Shown here in pieces: positions 9,282-17,504 of a stretch of 64,000 nt of DNA. Numbering within the stretch: position 1 is the stretch's first letter; every line of letters begins with the position of its first letter. The notes beneath the pieces were generated by a model that saw only the letters and a list, made by a program, of their open reading frames with translations, was not told the origin of the DNA and searched no databases. Origin of the DNA: Caldifarciminota bacterium (GTDB lineage Bacteria > Hydrothermota > Tepidihabitantia > SM23-42); assembly GCA_020349965.1 (NCBI GenBank), contig CP070705.1:1406584-1470583 (forward strand). Reading direction: 5' to 3'. A program made the translations under genes and the position numbers.

Positions 9282-10475
9282 TTATTTCAATTCAACGGTA
9301 CTGCCGACAACTCCGTTCGCCCCAGACGCTCGTTTTATCGCCGCAATAATACCGTCAGTGTGTTCGACCCCATTATCGCCGTGATGCAAGAAAAGTATAT
9401 TTGTCTTTCCATTGCTGCATCGCTCGACTTCGAGGACTACTTGCCCAAAATTCATTTCGGGTACGACAAAAGCTTTCACTCTTTTGGCCACTTCAGCCAC
9501 CTTCTTCTCGGGGAACGGCCACACCGTATTCAGTTTGAGGCTTCCTGCCTTGATACCGGCCTCACGAGCCTGCGTTACCGCTTTTTGTGCTGCCCGTGCA
9601 GTCGCTCCATATGAAATGACTACCACATCTGCGTCATCAATGCTTGTTTCCTGATAATCAACAATCTTTTCCACATAATTGCGCACCTTCCATACGAGTG
9701 GGTGGACGTTGTATTCCTGACACTCCTCGAACATTATCGGATAACCGCGGTCATCGTGGGTAAGGCCGGTGACGTGAAATCGATAGCCTTGTCCGATGTC
9801 GACCATACGGGGCACCAGGTCTTCATCCCGCTTGAAAGGCAGATAGCTATCGCTTGGTCCGTCAAAATATCTGCGTGGTTCGATGGTGATCTCGCCTGCC
9901 GAAGGAATGACAACCGTTTCCTTGAGTTGGGCAACGTAGGCGTCCGACATAACGGCTACGGGAACGCGGTAGCGCTCTGAGAGATTGAACGCCTTGATCG
10001 TGAAATCAAACATCTCTTGAGGCGAACTCGGGGATAGGGCAATGATCTCATAGTCACCGTGTGAACCCCACCGTGCCTGCATCATGTCTCCATATGCCGG
10101 ATGTTCGGGCAGGCCCAAACCAGGGCCGACCATTTGAATGTCGGCAACGACGCAGGGCGTTTCGAGCATTACGCCGAGCCCAAGATGTTCCATCATGAGC
10201 GATAGACCTGGACCAGACGTTATGGTCATCGATTTCTTACCGGTCCAGGATGCGCCGATCACCGCTGCCAAAGCCGAGATTTCATCCTCCATCTGAATAA
10301 AGGTGGCACCCACTTCAGGTGCCCGCTGGAGAAATCTCTTCGAGACTTCGATTGAAGGCACAATCGGATAGAGACCCAGGAACCGGCAGCCGGCGGCAAG
10401 CGCCCCTTCGGCGCATGCTTCATTGCCGGTCAGTGCATGAGATCCTGTGAGTACCCCGGTCTTATCTGCTTTCAT
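9282..10475 (-). CDS. 2-oxoacid:ferredoxin oxidoreductase alpha subunit (first copy, altered substrate-site residues)
   Basis: A 397-residue alpha-subunit homolog with FIQMEDEISALAAVIGASW, TSGPGLSLMMEHLG, DMMQARWGSHGDYE and a normal C-terminal domain (YGATARAAQKAV, VWPFPEKKVAEVAK). Two positions that contact the substrate carboxylate in pyruvate:ferredoxin oxidoreductase are changed. YPITPS reads YPIVPS, and QRGGPSTG reads QMVGPGLG, so the Thr and Arg are gone. This suggests a different acid, a thioester or aldehyde-like substrate, or a non-catalytic alpha. The start follows GAAAGGAGAACG. A gap of about 90 nt separates it from the flavoprotein gene upstream; otherwise it is tightly packed in the operon. 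Confidence 0.88.
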   Translation of the reverse strand: MKADKTGVLTGSHALTGNEACAEGALAAGCRFLGLYPIVPSIEVSKRFLQRAPEVGATFIQMEDEISALAAVIGASWTGKKSMTITSGPGLSLMMEHLGLGVMLETPCVVADIQMVGPGLGLPEHPAYGDMMQARWGSHGDYEIIALSPSSPQEMFDFTIKAFNLSERYRVPVAVMSDAYVAQLKETVVIPSAGEITIEPRRYFDGPSDSYLPFKRDEDLVPRMVDIGQGYRFHVTGLTHDDRGYPIMFEECQEYNVHPLVWKVRNYVEKIVDYQETSIDDADVVVISYGATARAAQKAVTQAREAGIKAGSLKLNTVWPFPEKKVAEVAKRVKAFVVPEMNFGQVVLEVERCSNGKTNILFLHHGDNGVEHTDGIIAAIKRASGANGVVGSTVELK

Positions 10476-10566
10476 CGTTCTCCTTTCTCACAGACTCCAT
10501 CGTGCTTTTCATTCTGGAATGGTGGACCGTCTTATGATTCAAAGTATGGTTTATTGGTGACGATTT

Positions 10567-12222
10567 CTAAAAAACGTCTATCATCCTTGCCAATGCTGCC
10601 TTGCCTCGGTAGTCAGGTAGAATTATCGGTGCTCTTCTCGTTTCTTTCACACCAGCTTGCTGCAGTTTCTGGACGTAGTTCTTTAAATGGTCTAATGCTA
10701 TTTTCCTTTCGCCCTTTTGCGATTTAACATAATCCGCAGTGCTCATTCCGGCTTTTCTGCCGAATACAAGACAGTCGAGCGTCGAATTTCCCATTAGTCT
10801 GTTCTTACCGTGAACGCCGCCCGAGACTTCACCGGCAACCCATAGACCTTCGACATTGGTACGGCCATCGCGGTCGGTCTCGATCCCGCCGTTCTGATAG
10901 TGGAGGGTGGGGAAGACGAGCACAGGATCCTTTCGGATGTCGATGTCGTAGCGCTTGTACATTCTTATCATGCCGGGGAAAGCCTTTTCTATGTAGCCTT
11001 TGCCGTTCTTGATCTCGATCAACGGTGTATCAAGCCATACCCCCCTTAGTCCGGTCGGTGTTATGATGCCCTTGTTGCGGACATAGCATTCTCTAATAAT
11101 GGAAGCAGCTTCGACATCTCTCGGTTCCAGTGGGTAAACAAACGCCTCTCCGTCGGCATTGACGGGTTGAGCTCCACTCCCGCGAAGCTTTTCAGTGAGT
11201 AGGTAACCCACGATTTGGATCGGATAGGCTGCTCCAGTCGGATGGTATTGTACGGCGTCGATGTCCCTCAATTTTGCACCGGCACGGTAAGCCAATACGA
11301 CACCATCAAATGTCGCGCCGTAGTGGTTAGTGGTCGGAAAGCCCCTTATGTGCAAGCGACCGTACCCACCCGTGGCGATGATGATCGCCTTTGCACGAAC
11401 GATCTTATAATCGCCGGTTTCAAGATTCCAGAGGACGGCACCGGTGACCCGGGAGCCCTCGGTGAGTAATTCTATTGCTGGATAATGTTCAAGACAATGG
11501 ATCTGTCTTGTTCTGAACTCGTCCCGGAGCACTCTGAATTCTTCCAGTCCGGTATAATCACGGCACGAATGCATGCGTTTGACCGAGAGTCCGCCGGCAA
11601 GTTTCTCGGCGAGATCGCCATTCTCCTCACGATCAAAGATGGCGCCTAACTCGCAAAGCCATTTCATGATCAGGGGTGCATCTTCGACGAGGGTCCGAGC
11701 GACGTCGGGTTTGTTGGCGAAATGCCCGCCGCCAATCGTATCGATGTAGTGTTTCACGACAGAATCCACTCCCCGATCCGCAGCCTGGGTTCCACCTTCT
11801 GCCATTATCGAATTCGCGTCACCGTGGCGCAGCTTGTTGGTGAGCAGGATCCTTTCGGCAGGAACTCCGCAGTCGTTCGCCCACAGTGAAGCTGTGGTGC
11901 CGGCCAGACCACCGCCGATGATCAAGATGTCGGCATCATAATCGATCTTGGATAGATTGACATCACCGTGTTCGATCAAAGGGTAGGCCTCGAGCAGATC
12001 AACGACTTCGTTTGGTGCAAGGTTACCTTTGTTAGGGCCGACCCTGATTTCACGCTTGCCGCCAGGAGCGTAGTCTGGATGAATTTTCAAGACCTCGTCT
12101 CGTTCTTTCATGGTCATTGCCGGAGGAGTATAGCTGATTCTCTTTTCGCGCGTTTTCGCCACCTTTTCGATTTCTTGTCGCATATTTTCGGGATAACCCT
12201 CTATGTATTTCAGCTCTGCCAT
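10567..12222 (-). CDS. Fumarate reductase / thiol:fumarate reductase-type flavoprotein subunit
   Basis: A 551-residue FAD protein of the SdhA/FrdA/NadB family, which interconverts fumarate and succinate or similar C4 acids. Visible are the dinucleotide fold DADILIIGGGLAGTTA (about residue 100), NSIMAEGGTQAA, IIIATGGYGRLH, VQYHPTG, HYQNGGIETD and AGEVSGGVHGKNRLMGNS. The His of VQYHPTG and the HYQNGGI segment match active-site regions of the family. The N-terminus of roughly 95 residues ahead of the FAD fold is longer than usual. I start it at ATG 12220-12222 because AAAGGAG lies just upstream; a longer frame upstream overlaps the iron-sulfur subunit and is not plausible. It directly follows the 2Fe-2S/4Fe-4S subunit and HdrB, an arrangement like thiol:fumarate reductase TfrAB or SdhABE. 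The substrate remains an inference. Confidence 0.85.
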   Translation of the reverse strand: MAELKYIEGYPENMRQEIEKVAKTREKRISYTPPAMTMKERDEVLKIHPDYAPGGKREIRVGPNKGNLAPNEVVDLLEAYPLIEHGDVNLSKIDYDADILIIGGGLAGTTASLWANDCGVPAERILLTNKLRHGDANSIMAEGGTQAADRGVDSVVKHYIDTIGGGHFANKPDVARTLVEDAPLIMKWLCELGAIFDREENGDLAEKLAGGLSVKRMHSCRDYTGLEEFRVLRDEFRTRQIHCLEHYPAIELLTEGSRVTGAVLWNLETGDYKIVRAKAIIIATGGYGRLHIRGFPTTNHYGATFDGVVLAYRAGAKLRDIDAVQYHPTGAAYPIQIVGYLLTEKLRGSGAQPVNADGEAFVYPLEPRDVEAASIIRECYVRNKGIITPTGLRGVWLDTPLIEIKNGKGYIEKAFPGMIRMYKRYDIDIRKDPVLVFPTLHYQNGGIETDRDGRTNVEGLWVAGEVSGGVHGKNRLMGNSTLDCLVFGRKAGMSTADYVKSQKGERKIALDHLKNYVQKLQQAGVKETRRAPIILPDYRGKAALARMIDVF

Positions 12223-12236
12223 TTTTCGCTCCTTTC

Positions 12237-12995
12237 CTATTCTGGTTCTTTTTCGCGTTCCGTATATATCTTCCGGAGTTCTTCGGTTGAGCACTTGATG
12301 ATCTTTTCCATGTCCTGTTTGAATTTCCCTTCGGCAATCTCCTTGACGCGTTTTCTGAGGTGCTCGGGAACGCCTTGTCCGTACCGTCCATACATTCTTC
12401 TTCCTAATTGAGCGACGTTGTACTGGACGATCTCGGCCGGGCAGCGTATGGCACATAGTCCACACTGTATACAGTCAAAACTGACTTCGGACAATGAATC
12501 GAAGGCGCCACGTATGGCTGCCTGTATATAATCCATGACCTCCAGGTCCTGCGGACATGCTTTGGTGCACGTATTGCATGACACGCACCTTGTGACCTCG
12601 GGGTAGTACTTGATGAAGACCGAGGCTTCGTAAGGTTCTTTGGTTATGTCGTACTCTGCCTTTTCTGCAGGCGAGAAGGGTATCTGAACGAGGTACATAC
12701 CATCTTCGGCTCGTGTTTGACACGCCATGCCGGTTTGAAGTTTGTAGTCGCCTTTCTTTCTGAAGACAGTTGCACAGGCGCCGCAAAAACCCTGCCTGCA
12801 GCCCACGCCCCTTACAAACTTGTATCCAGCATATTCCATGGCCGTTAGAATGGTCAAATCTGCCGGAACCGTGTAGGCTTTTCCCATGATGTAGATCGTG
12901 ATCCAATCCTTGATGTCTTTGGCATCAATGCCGGTCGTTGCTGCTTTATTTGCCTCGGCGATCCGGTCCATTATTGGGCTTCTGTTTTCTTGCAT
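12237..12995 (-). CDS. SdhB/FrdB/TfrB-type iron-sulfur subunit
   Basis: A 252-residue iron-sulfur protein. The N-terminal half is a [2Fe-2S] ferredoxin fold with GCRQGFCGAC and a later GMAC. The C-terminal half has two cluster motifs, CVSCNTCTKACP and CIQCGLCAIRCP. In succinate dehydrogenase and fumarate reductase this subunit wires the flavin to the electron donor or acceptor. In methanogen thiol:fumarate reductase, TfrB has the same front half fused to a CCG domain. Here the CCG protein is the separate hdrB gene just upstream. GGGGAGTTAACG precedes ATG 12993-12995. The gap to the flavoprotein gene downstream is 14 nt, so the two surely form one enzyme. Confidence 0.9.
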   Translation of the reverse strand: MQENRSPIMDRIAEANKAATTGIDAKDIKDWITIYIMGKAYTVPADLTILTAMEYAGYKFVRGVGCRQGFCGACATVFRKKGDYKLQTGMACQTRAEDGMYLVQIPFSPAEKAEYDITKEPYEASVFIKYYPEVTRCVSCNTCTKACPQDLEVMDYIQAAIRGAFDSLSEVSFDCIQCGLCAIRCPAEIVQYNVAQLGRRMYGRYGQGVPEHLRKRVKEIAEGKFKQDMEKIIKCSTEELRKIYTEREKEPE

Positions 12996-13009
12996 CGTTA
13001 ACTCCCCTG

Positions 13010-13954
13010 TTATTTTATCAACGATTTGCTCGCGAGCAACGGTCGCGGATCGACATAATTCTGATCAAAACCGTAGCATTCATTCTCTAAAGCGAAGGCA
13101 ATTGCCATCAGCTGTGTCACGTAGAATACCGGGATCTCTTCGAAGTCTGAATGGCTGGCCTTCACTTCCTTCTGACGGTGGTCGAGATTGAAGGCACAGA
13201 GGGGACAAACCGTTGCCATTGCCTCGGCACCTTCTTTCCGGGCATGAGAGAGGATATCGTAGGCTAGTTCAGCGACGATGTTTTTCTCTTTCACGGTTTG
13301 GTAACTGCCGCAACACACCCGCTTGTAGGGTGTATCGACAGAATCTGCGCCCAGAGACAATAGAAGGTCTCTCTGTATTGTTGGATCCTCCGGATCGTCG
13401 ATGCCTATTTCTTGTGGACGAAGAATCATACAGCCATAGTATGGGGCGATCTTCAACCCTTTGAGCGGTTTCTTTACGCGGTCGCGGATTTTTTCAAAAC
13501 CTAACGATTTCAGAAGTTCGAGAAAGTGGAGTACTTCGACCTTGCCTCCATAATTTTCTTCCCGGTACATTAGGTCATTGATCTTCTTCAGGTCTTCGGC
13601 ATTGTTCTTTACGCGCAGGTTAGTACTCTTCAAGGTATTGAAGCACATGGCGCACAGCGTAACCAGGCGATTCTCGTTCTTCACCAGGCCGTAATCATTC
13701 ATTTCTTGGACCCGAATGAAATTTCTCACCGAAGCCACATGGTGGATTAGATCATCATCCGTAAGTGAGAAGACGGTGCCGCAGCAATTCCATCGCGGAA
13801 TTTCCAGTAATTCAATACCGAGGGCACGGGCAGCGGCAACGGCCGAGTTCTCGAAGTTCTTCGCGGTCGTCTTCAAGGTGCATCCGGGGTAGTATGGAAT
13901 CTTAATGTTTTCCGTGCCTGTTAGTTTTGGCGTTTCTGTCTTAGTCGTGGTCAT
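13010..13954 (-). CDS. hdrB: Heterodisulfide reductase subunit B-like protein (two CCG domains)
   Basis: A 314-residue protein with two complete cysteine-rich CCG motifs. The first is YYPGC, WNCCGTVF and CAMCFNTL; the second is YYGC, VCCGSYQ and CPLCAFNL. In HdrB these bind non-cubane [4Fe-4S] clusters where the disulfide is cleaved. In SdhE/TfrB-type proteins the same fold passes electrons to a fumarate reductase flavoprotein. ATG 13952-13954 follows AGGAGG; an ATG 36 nt upstream lies inside hdrC. It is placed between hdrC and the fumarate-reductase-like pair, so it could serve both complexes. No CoM/CoB pathway is expected in a bacterium, so the true oxidant is unknown. Confidence 0.9.
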   Translation of the reverse strand: MTTTKTETPKLTGTENIKIPYYPGCTLKTTAKNFENSAVAAARALGIELLEIPRWNCCGTVFSLTDDDLIHHVASVRNFIRVQEMNDYGLVKNENRLVTLCAMCFNTLKSTNLRVKNNAEDLKKINDLMYREENYGGKVEVLHFLELLKSLGFEKIRDRVKKPLKGLKIAPYYGCMILRPQEIGIDDPEDPTIQRDLLLSLGADSVDTPYKRVCCGSYQTVKEKNIVAELAYDILSHARKEGAEAMATVCPLCAFNLDHRQKEVKASHSDFEEIPVFYVTQLMAIAFALENECYGFDQNYVDPRPLLASKSLIK

Positions 13955-13964
13955 GTTTTTCCTC

Positions 13965-14369
13965 CTATCCCGTGAATTTCCGGCAGGCACTTACGAGTGC
14001 AATTTGGGGAAGACAGGCAAGCTCTTCTTTCGGTATCGCTTTGAGATCTATGTAATCGATCGCTTTGCGCAGTATGATTTGCCTCAATGCTTCGGCAACT
14101 TTGGATACATCGATTTTTCGAGGACACCTTACGGTGCACGTAAAACAGGAAGCACATACCCAGACTGCTTTATAATCCAGGACTTCTTTCAATCCCAATT
14201 GTACCAACCTCATCCATTGCGATGGGGTTATGTCCATTTCCGCGACTAAGGGGCAACCCCCTGAGCAGGTCCCGCACTGTTCGCAGAGGGTAACCACCTG
14301 ACCGCTCAGTTCGTTGACCTTGTTCAGGAACTTGTCGTTTTCGGGCGTGATCTCGACCTTCTTGATCAT
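13965..14369 (-). CDS. hdrC: Heterodisulfide reductase subunit C-like ferredoxin
   Basis: A 134-residue protein with two [4Fe-4S] motifs, CEQCGTCSGGCP and CASCFTCTVRCP, separated by a helical stretch, as in HdrC. It bridges HdrA and HdrB in the soluble HdrABC complex. AAGGAGG lies just before ATG 14367-14369, and the gene overlaps the mvhD stop by ATGA, so the two are translationally coupled. The next gene, hdrB, starts 10 nt after its stop. Length and motif order are normal for the family. Confidence 0.92.
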   Translation of the reverse strand: MIKKVEITPENDKFLNKVNELSGQVVTLCEQCGTCSGGCPLVAEMDITPSQWMRLVQLGLKEVLDYKAVWVCASCFTCTVRCPRKIDVSKVAEALRQIILRKAIDYIDLKAIPKEELACLPQIALVSACRKFTG

Positions 14370-14803
14370 GATGCCTCCTTGGCAGTGGGTCGTCCGGGCA
14401 ATTGGAGTGGTCCGAGCGAGGTCATTTCATCGATGAATTCGTTAATGACTTTCTGAAACTTCCCGCCTTCATTGGCCGAGATCCATTCCAATCTCACCCT
14501 CTGTGGTGCGATACCAAGCTCTGTGAGCAGATTCTTCAGGAGCGCTATTCTCTTTTGGGTGCGGTAATTGCCAGTGACGTAATGACAGTCACCGGGGTGA
14601 CAACCGGCAACCAATACGCCCCAGGCGCCTTTCTTCAGCGTATCCAATATCAGTTCGGGGTCGATCCTGCTAGAACACATAGCTCGAATGACTCTGAAAT
14701 GTGGTTTCATTTGGAGCCTCGAGGTACCTGCAGCATCGGCTCCGGCATAGGAACACCAATTGCAGCAGAACGCGACTATTTTCGGCTCTGTATTGGTCTT
14801 CAT
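14366..14803 (-). CDS. mvhD: MvhD-family [2Fe-2S] subunit
   Basis: A 145-residue MvhD homolog with CCNWCSYAGADAAG, IRAMCSSRI and AGCHPGDCHY, which supply the conserved cysteines. It docks on HdrA and accepts electrons from a dehydrogenase partner. It lies between hdrA and hdrC with four-base overlaps on both sides, so HdrA, MvhD, HdrC and HdrB should be made in balance. It is more compact than the copy at 849-1340 and lacks that copy's N-terminal extension. Confidence 0.92.
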   Translation of the reverse strand: MKTNTEPKIVAFCCNWCSYAGADAAGTSRLQMKPHFRVIRAMCSSRIDPELILDTLKKGAWGVLVAGCHPGDCHYVTGNYRTQKRIALLKNLLTELGIAPQRVRLEWISANEGGKFQKVINEFIDEMTSLGPLQLPGRPTAKEAS

Positions 14804-16749
14804 TTTTCCTCCTCACCGAGTGCGGCGCCAACCATCGCTTTCAATTGCTTGTTCATAAACCAGTGTTGCTGTGAAGCGCCAGAGGGGCAGGCGGCCGAAC
14901 ATGAGCCGCAACCTTGGCACAGCATCTCATTCACCTTGGCAACTCTCTTGTCATCCTTTATCTCTGTCTTCACTGCTTCATAGGGACAAACACTGACGCA
15001 CGTACCGCAGCCACTGCATAGGTCCTCGTCGACGACCGCAGTGATCGGTTCGACTGCATAGACACCCTTATTCATCAACCGTATTGCCCTTGATGCTGCG
15101 GCACTTGCCTGAGCCACAGTGTCAGGGATATCCTTCGGTCCCTGAGCACAGCCGCAGATGAATACACCGTCATTGAGTGTGTCAACCGGTTTGAACTTCG
15201 GGTGGGCTTCCTGCAGAAAGCCACCAGGGCTTTTCGTCATCCGCAGTACTTCGGCTGCTTGTCTGGTCCCTGCGCCCGGTGTCATGCCTACCGAGAGTAC
15301 CACGAGGTCGAACTCGGACTCAATTATCTGTCGCGCGAGCGTATCTTCAGCCTTGATGGTCACTCTGCCGGTCTTGGAATCTTCGTTCACCTCGGCAACT
15401 CTTCCCCTGATGAATTTGACGCCGGTCTTCTGTGCCCGCTTATAGTATTCTTCGAAACCTTTGCCGAATGCACGGAGATCTGTGTAGAATACATACACAT
15501 CCTTTTTCGGGTCTGCTCGTTTGAGGAGTTGTGAGAGTTTGGTCGCGTACATGCAGCAGATCCTGGAGCAGTATTCATTTCCGATCTGTTCATCTCTGGA
15601 TCCAACACATTGTATGAAAGCGACCCTCTTGCCGATCTCCCTGGTCGCCCTTCCTTCAGCTTCGTGGACGATCATGCGTTCCATTGCGAGTGACGTTATC
15701 ACATTCTTGTTGGTGCCGAAACCATAAACCTTTTTCTCTTTGGCGTCAAAGATATCGTAGCCTGTGGCAACGATTATCGTATCAACTTTCAATTCCACTT
15801 TCTCAGCTTTTTGGTCAAAATCCACCGCGTCATGAGGGCAGACCTTCTTGCAGTTGCCGCATTTCCCCTTCTTCAGGTAGATGCAGTTGCTCTCATCGAT
15901 CAAGTATCTGTAAGGAACCGCAAATTCAAAAGGCACGTAGATCGCCCGACGATTAGTCAGCCCTTGTTCGAATTCATTCGGGATCTTGACCGGGCATTTC
16001 TCCTCGCAAACACCACAGGCAACACACTGGTCGTTTACGTATGTAGGTTTCTTGTTGATGATTACCTCGAAATTACCCAAAAAACCACTGACTTTCTCGA
16101 TTTCCGAATTGGTGAACAGCGTAATGTTGGGGTTGGCCGGCACATCGGCCATCTTTGGTGAGAGGATACATGCGGCACAGTCTTCGGTGGGGAAGGTTCT
16201 TGACAATTGTGCCATTTTGCCACCGATCGTGGCTTCCTTTTCAACCAGGTAAACTTCGAATCCGGCGTCACCGAGATCGAGCGCCGCTTGAATGCCGGCG
16301 ATACCCGCTCCGACAACGAGGACTCTCTTGCCGATAGGCATAGTCTTTCTTGATAATGATTCATCCAATCTTGCTTTTGCCAGCGCGACACTGACAAGGT
16401 CCTTTGCTTTCTTTGTGGCAAGATCAGGTTCGTTGAAATGGGGCCAAGAACACTGTTCACGGATGTTGGCCATCTCAAATACGTAAGGTGAGAGGCCTGC
16501 TTTCTCGACGATGTCCATGAAGGTTTTTCCATGGAATTGAGGAGAACACGCAGCGACTACGATCCTATCGAGCTTGTGTTTCTTTATGTCTTCCAGGACA
16601 AGATTCCGTCCGACATCCGAACACATGTGTGCGTTGTCCCGCACGACGGCCACTTCAGACTGTTGTTCAGCAGACGCAGTCAGTTTCTTGATATCAACGA
16701 CTTCGGATATGTTCCCGCCACAATGGCAAACATATACTCCGATCTTCAT
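14800..16749 (-). CDS. hdrA: Heterodisulfide reductase subunit A (canonical, cysteine form)
   Basis: A 649-residue HdrA, the bifurcating flavoprotein of HdrABC. It opens with GVYVCHCGGNI, then RVLVVGAGIAGIQAALDLG (FAD) near residue 140 and FPTEDCAACILSPK, the stretch where the giant paralog has a TGA. Next come CVACGVCEEKCP, CGNCKKVCP, QCVGSRDEQIGNEYCSRICC (unusual cluster ligands), and two C-terminal clusters, CSGCGTCVSVCP and CQGCGSCSAACP. It is the first full-size gene after the operon promoter. Its ATG overlaps the stop of a small upstream ORF (ATGA), and AAAGGAG precedes it. Length and domain order are those of free-standing HdrA. Its likely partners are the MvhD, HdrC and HdrB encoded next. 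Confidence 0.95.
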   Translation of the reverse strand: MKIGVYVCHCGGNISEVVDIKKLTASAEQQSEVAVVRDNAHMCSDVGRNLVLEDIKKHKLDRIVVAACSPQFHGKTFMDIVEKAGLSPYVFEMANIREQCSWPHFNEPDLATKKAKDLVSVALAKARLDESLSRKTMPIGKRVLVVGAGIAGIQAALDLGDAGFEVYLVEKEATIGGKMAQLSRTFPTEDCAACILSPKMADVPANPNITLFTNSEIEKVSGFLGNFEVIINKKPTYVNDQCVACGVCEEKCPVKIPNEFEQGLTNRRAIYVPFEFAVPYRYLIDESNCIYLKKGKCGNCKKVCPHDAVDFDQKAEKVELKVDTIIVATGYDIFDAKEKKVYGFGTNKNVITSLAMERMIVHEAEGRATREIGKRVAFIQCVGSRDEQIGNEYCSRICCMYATKLSQLLKRADPKKDVYVFYTDLRAFGKGFEEYYKRAQKTGVKFIRGRVAEVNEDSKTGRVTIKAEDTLARQIIESEFDLVVLSVGMTPGAGTRQAAEVLRMTKSPGGFLQEAHPKFKPVDTLNDGVFICGCAQGPKDIPDTVAQASAAASRAIRLMNKGVYAVEPITAVVDEDLCSGCGTCVSVCPYEAVKTEIKDDKRVAKVNEMLCQGCGSCSAACPSGASQQHWFMNKQLKAMVGAALGEEEK

Positions 16750-16832
16750 GGCTTGCTCCTTTGAGTTTTTTGGGGTCTTGCCATTGTAATATAGTAATAA
16801 ATCAATTCATATAAGTAAGCAAATTCGTTCAT
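16746..16832 (-). CDS. Small leader ORF (28 aa) upstream of hdrA
   Basis: A 28-codon ORF in the long 5' leader of the hdr operon, with AAAAGGAG 8 nt before ATG 16830-16832 and a TGA that overlaps the hdrA ATG. A longer in-frame start at 16862 (38 codons), also preceded by AGGAG, is possible. The peptide has a short aromatic-hydrophobic core (YELIYYYI) and a basic tail. The strong ribosome-binding site and the stop/start overlap suggest it is translated and coupled to hdrA. It could be a regulatory leader peptide or a small accessory subunit; I recognise no homolog. Confidence 0.5.
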   Translation of the reverse strand: MNEFAYLYELIYYYITMARPQKTQRSKP

Positions 16833-16990
16833 GAATTGTGCTCCTTTTGGTTTTGTTTCCATTAAACTTTCACTCCTGTCATAGAGTCGATTAGGCTCCT
16901 CTCATAGCAGTTCTGCGTTCCAAAATGTTCAACTGTCTCGCTTTTTATGTAAATGGGCTTGTTCGTTACATTGACTCCTATGCTTGAAAT

Positions 16991-17018
16991 ATTATAGCAA
17001 AAACCGAAGAGTTGTCAA
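16991..17018 (-). promoter_or_regulatory. Promoter of the hdr operon (long leader)
   Basis: On the minus strand TTGACA (17013-17018), 16 bp, then TATAAT (16991-16996), a perfect sigma-70 consensus. Transcription should begin near 16984, leaving about 235 nt before hdrA. This is far longer than the leaders of other promoters in the window. The leader holds several AGGAG sites and short ORFs. The stretch 17019-17163, downstream of the ferredoxin stop, shows no gene. Confidence 0.85.
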
Positions 17019-17163
17019 CATGATTATTCATCCGAAGATTGATTCTTCCTGGTGATACGGACGTATTTCTATGGCGAGAGTTATGCAATGCGGTCTTTCT
17101 GAGACACGTGGAACGTTAAATGTAGTGTGCAATGGGCTCGAAACTTACCACCAAAAACGTTAC

Positions 17164-17457
17164 TTAACACTTGTTCTCAATTAATTGGTCTGTTTTTTCT
17201 TCTTCTCTAACGGTAATATAAATTGCGAATTCCGGACAGAGCATTTCGCATAAATGGCACTCGAGGCAGGCGTCCGGGTTCACGGCAACTGGAGGATGAT
17301 ATCCCTTCAGATTGTATTCTTCGGACATCTCCAGAACATCCTTTGGACAGTACTCGACACAGAATCTGCAGCCTTTGCACCGTTCTTTTATTATATGGAT
17401 GTCACCGCGCATTATTGTTATCTTATCGCTATCTAACGGCTTTCTCCAGAGGGTCAT
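17164..17457 (-). CDS. 2x[4Fe-4S] ferredoxin
   Basis: A 97-residue ferredoxin with two motifs, CKGCRFCVEYCP and CLECHLCEMLCP, and a basic N-terminal extension of about 25 residues. The spacing and the PDACLEC/FAIYI context resemble the delta subunit of 2-oxoacid:ferredoxin oxidoreductases. It has its own promoter, and AAGGAG lies close upstream of ATG 17455-17457. It lies upstream of the hdr operon on the same strand and could supply the ferredoxin or delta subunit missing from the five-gene 2-oxoacid oxidoreductase set. That link is inferred from position only. Confidence 0.88.
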   Translation of the reverse strand: MTLWRKPLDSDKITIMRGDIHIIKERCKGCRFCVEYCPKDVLEMSEEYNLKGYHPPVAVNPDACLECHLCEMLCPEFAIYITVREEEKTDQLIENKC

Positions 17458-17474
17458 GTTTTCTCCTTGGTGTT

Positions 17475-17502
17475 ATTATATGTACAAGAAGAGCATTGTC
17501 AA
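17475..17502 (-). promoter_or_regulatory. Promoter of the ferredoxin gene
   Basis: On the minus strand TTGACA (17497-17502), 16 bp, TATAAT (17475-17480). The predicted transcript starts about 10 nt before ATG 17457 and includes the AGGAG site, giving a very short Shine-Dalgarno leader. The -35 box overlaps the perfect palindrome GTCAATATTGAC at 17498-17509, which is shared with the divergent tamB promoter. Confidence 0.8.
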
Positions 17503-17504
17503 TA

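Noticed and set aside
10476-10566. 16-codon ORF between the flavoprotein and alpha-1 genes
   Set aside because: It overlaps the alpha-1 start, lacks its own ribosome-binding site and is too short to support.
14402-14983. 193-codon plus-strand ORF
   Set aside because: Shadow of mvhD and hdrA on the other strand.
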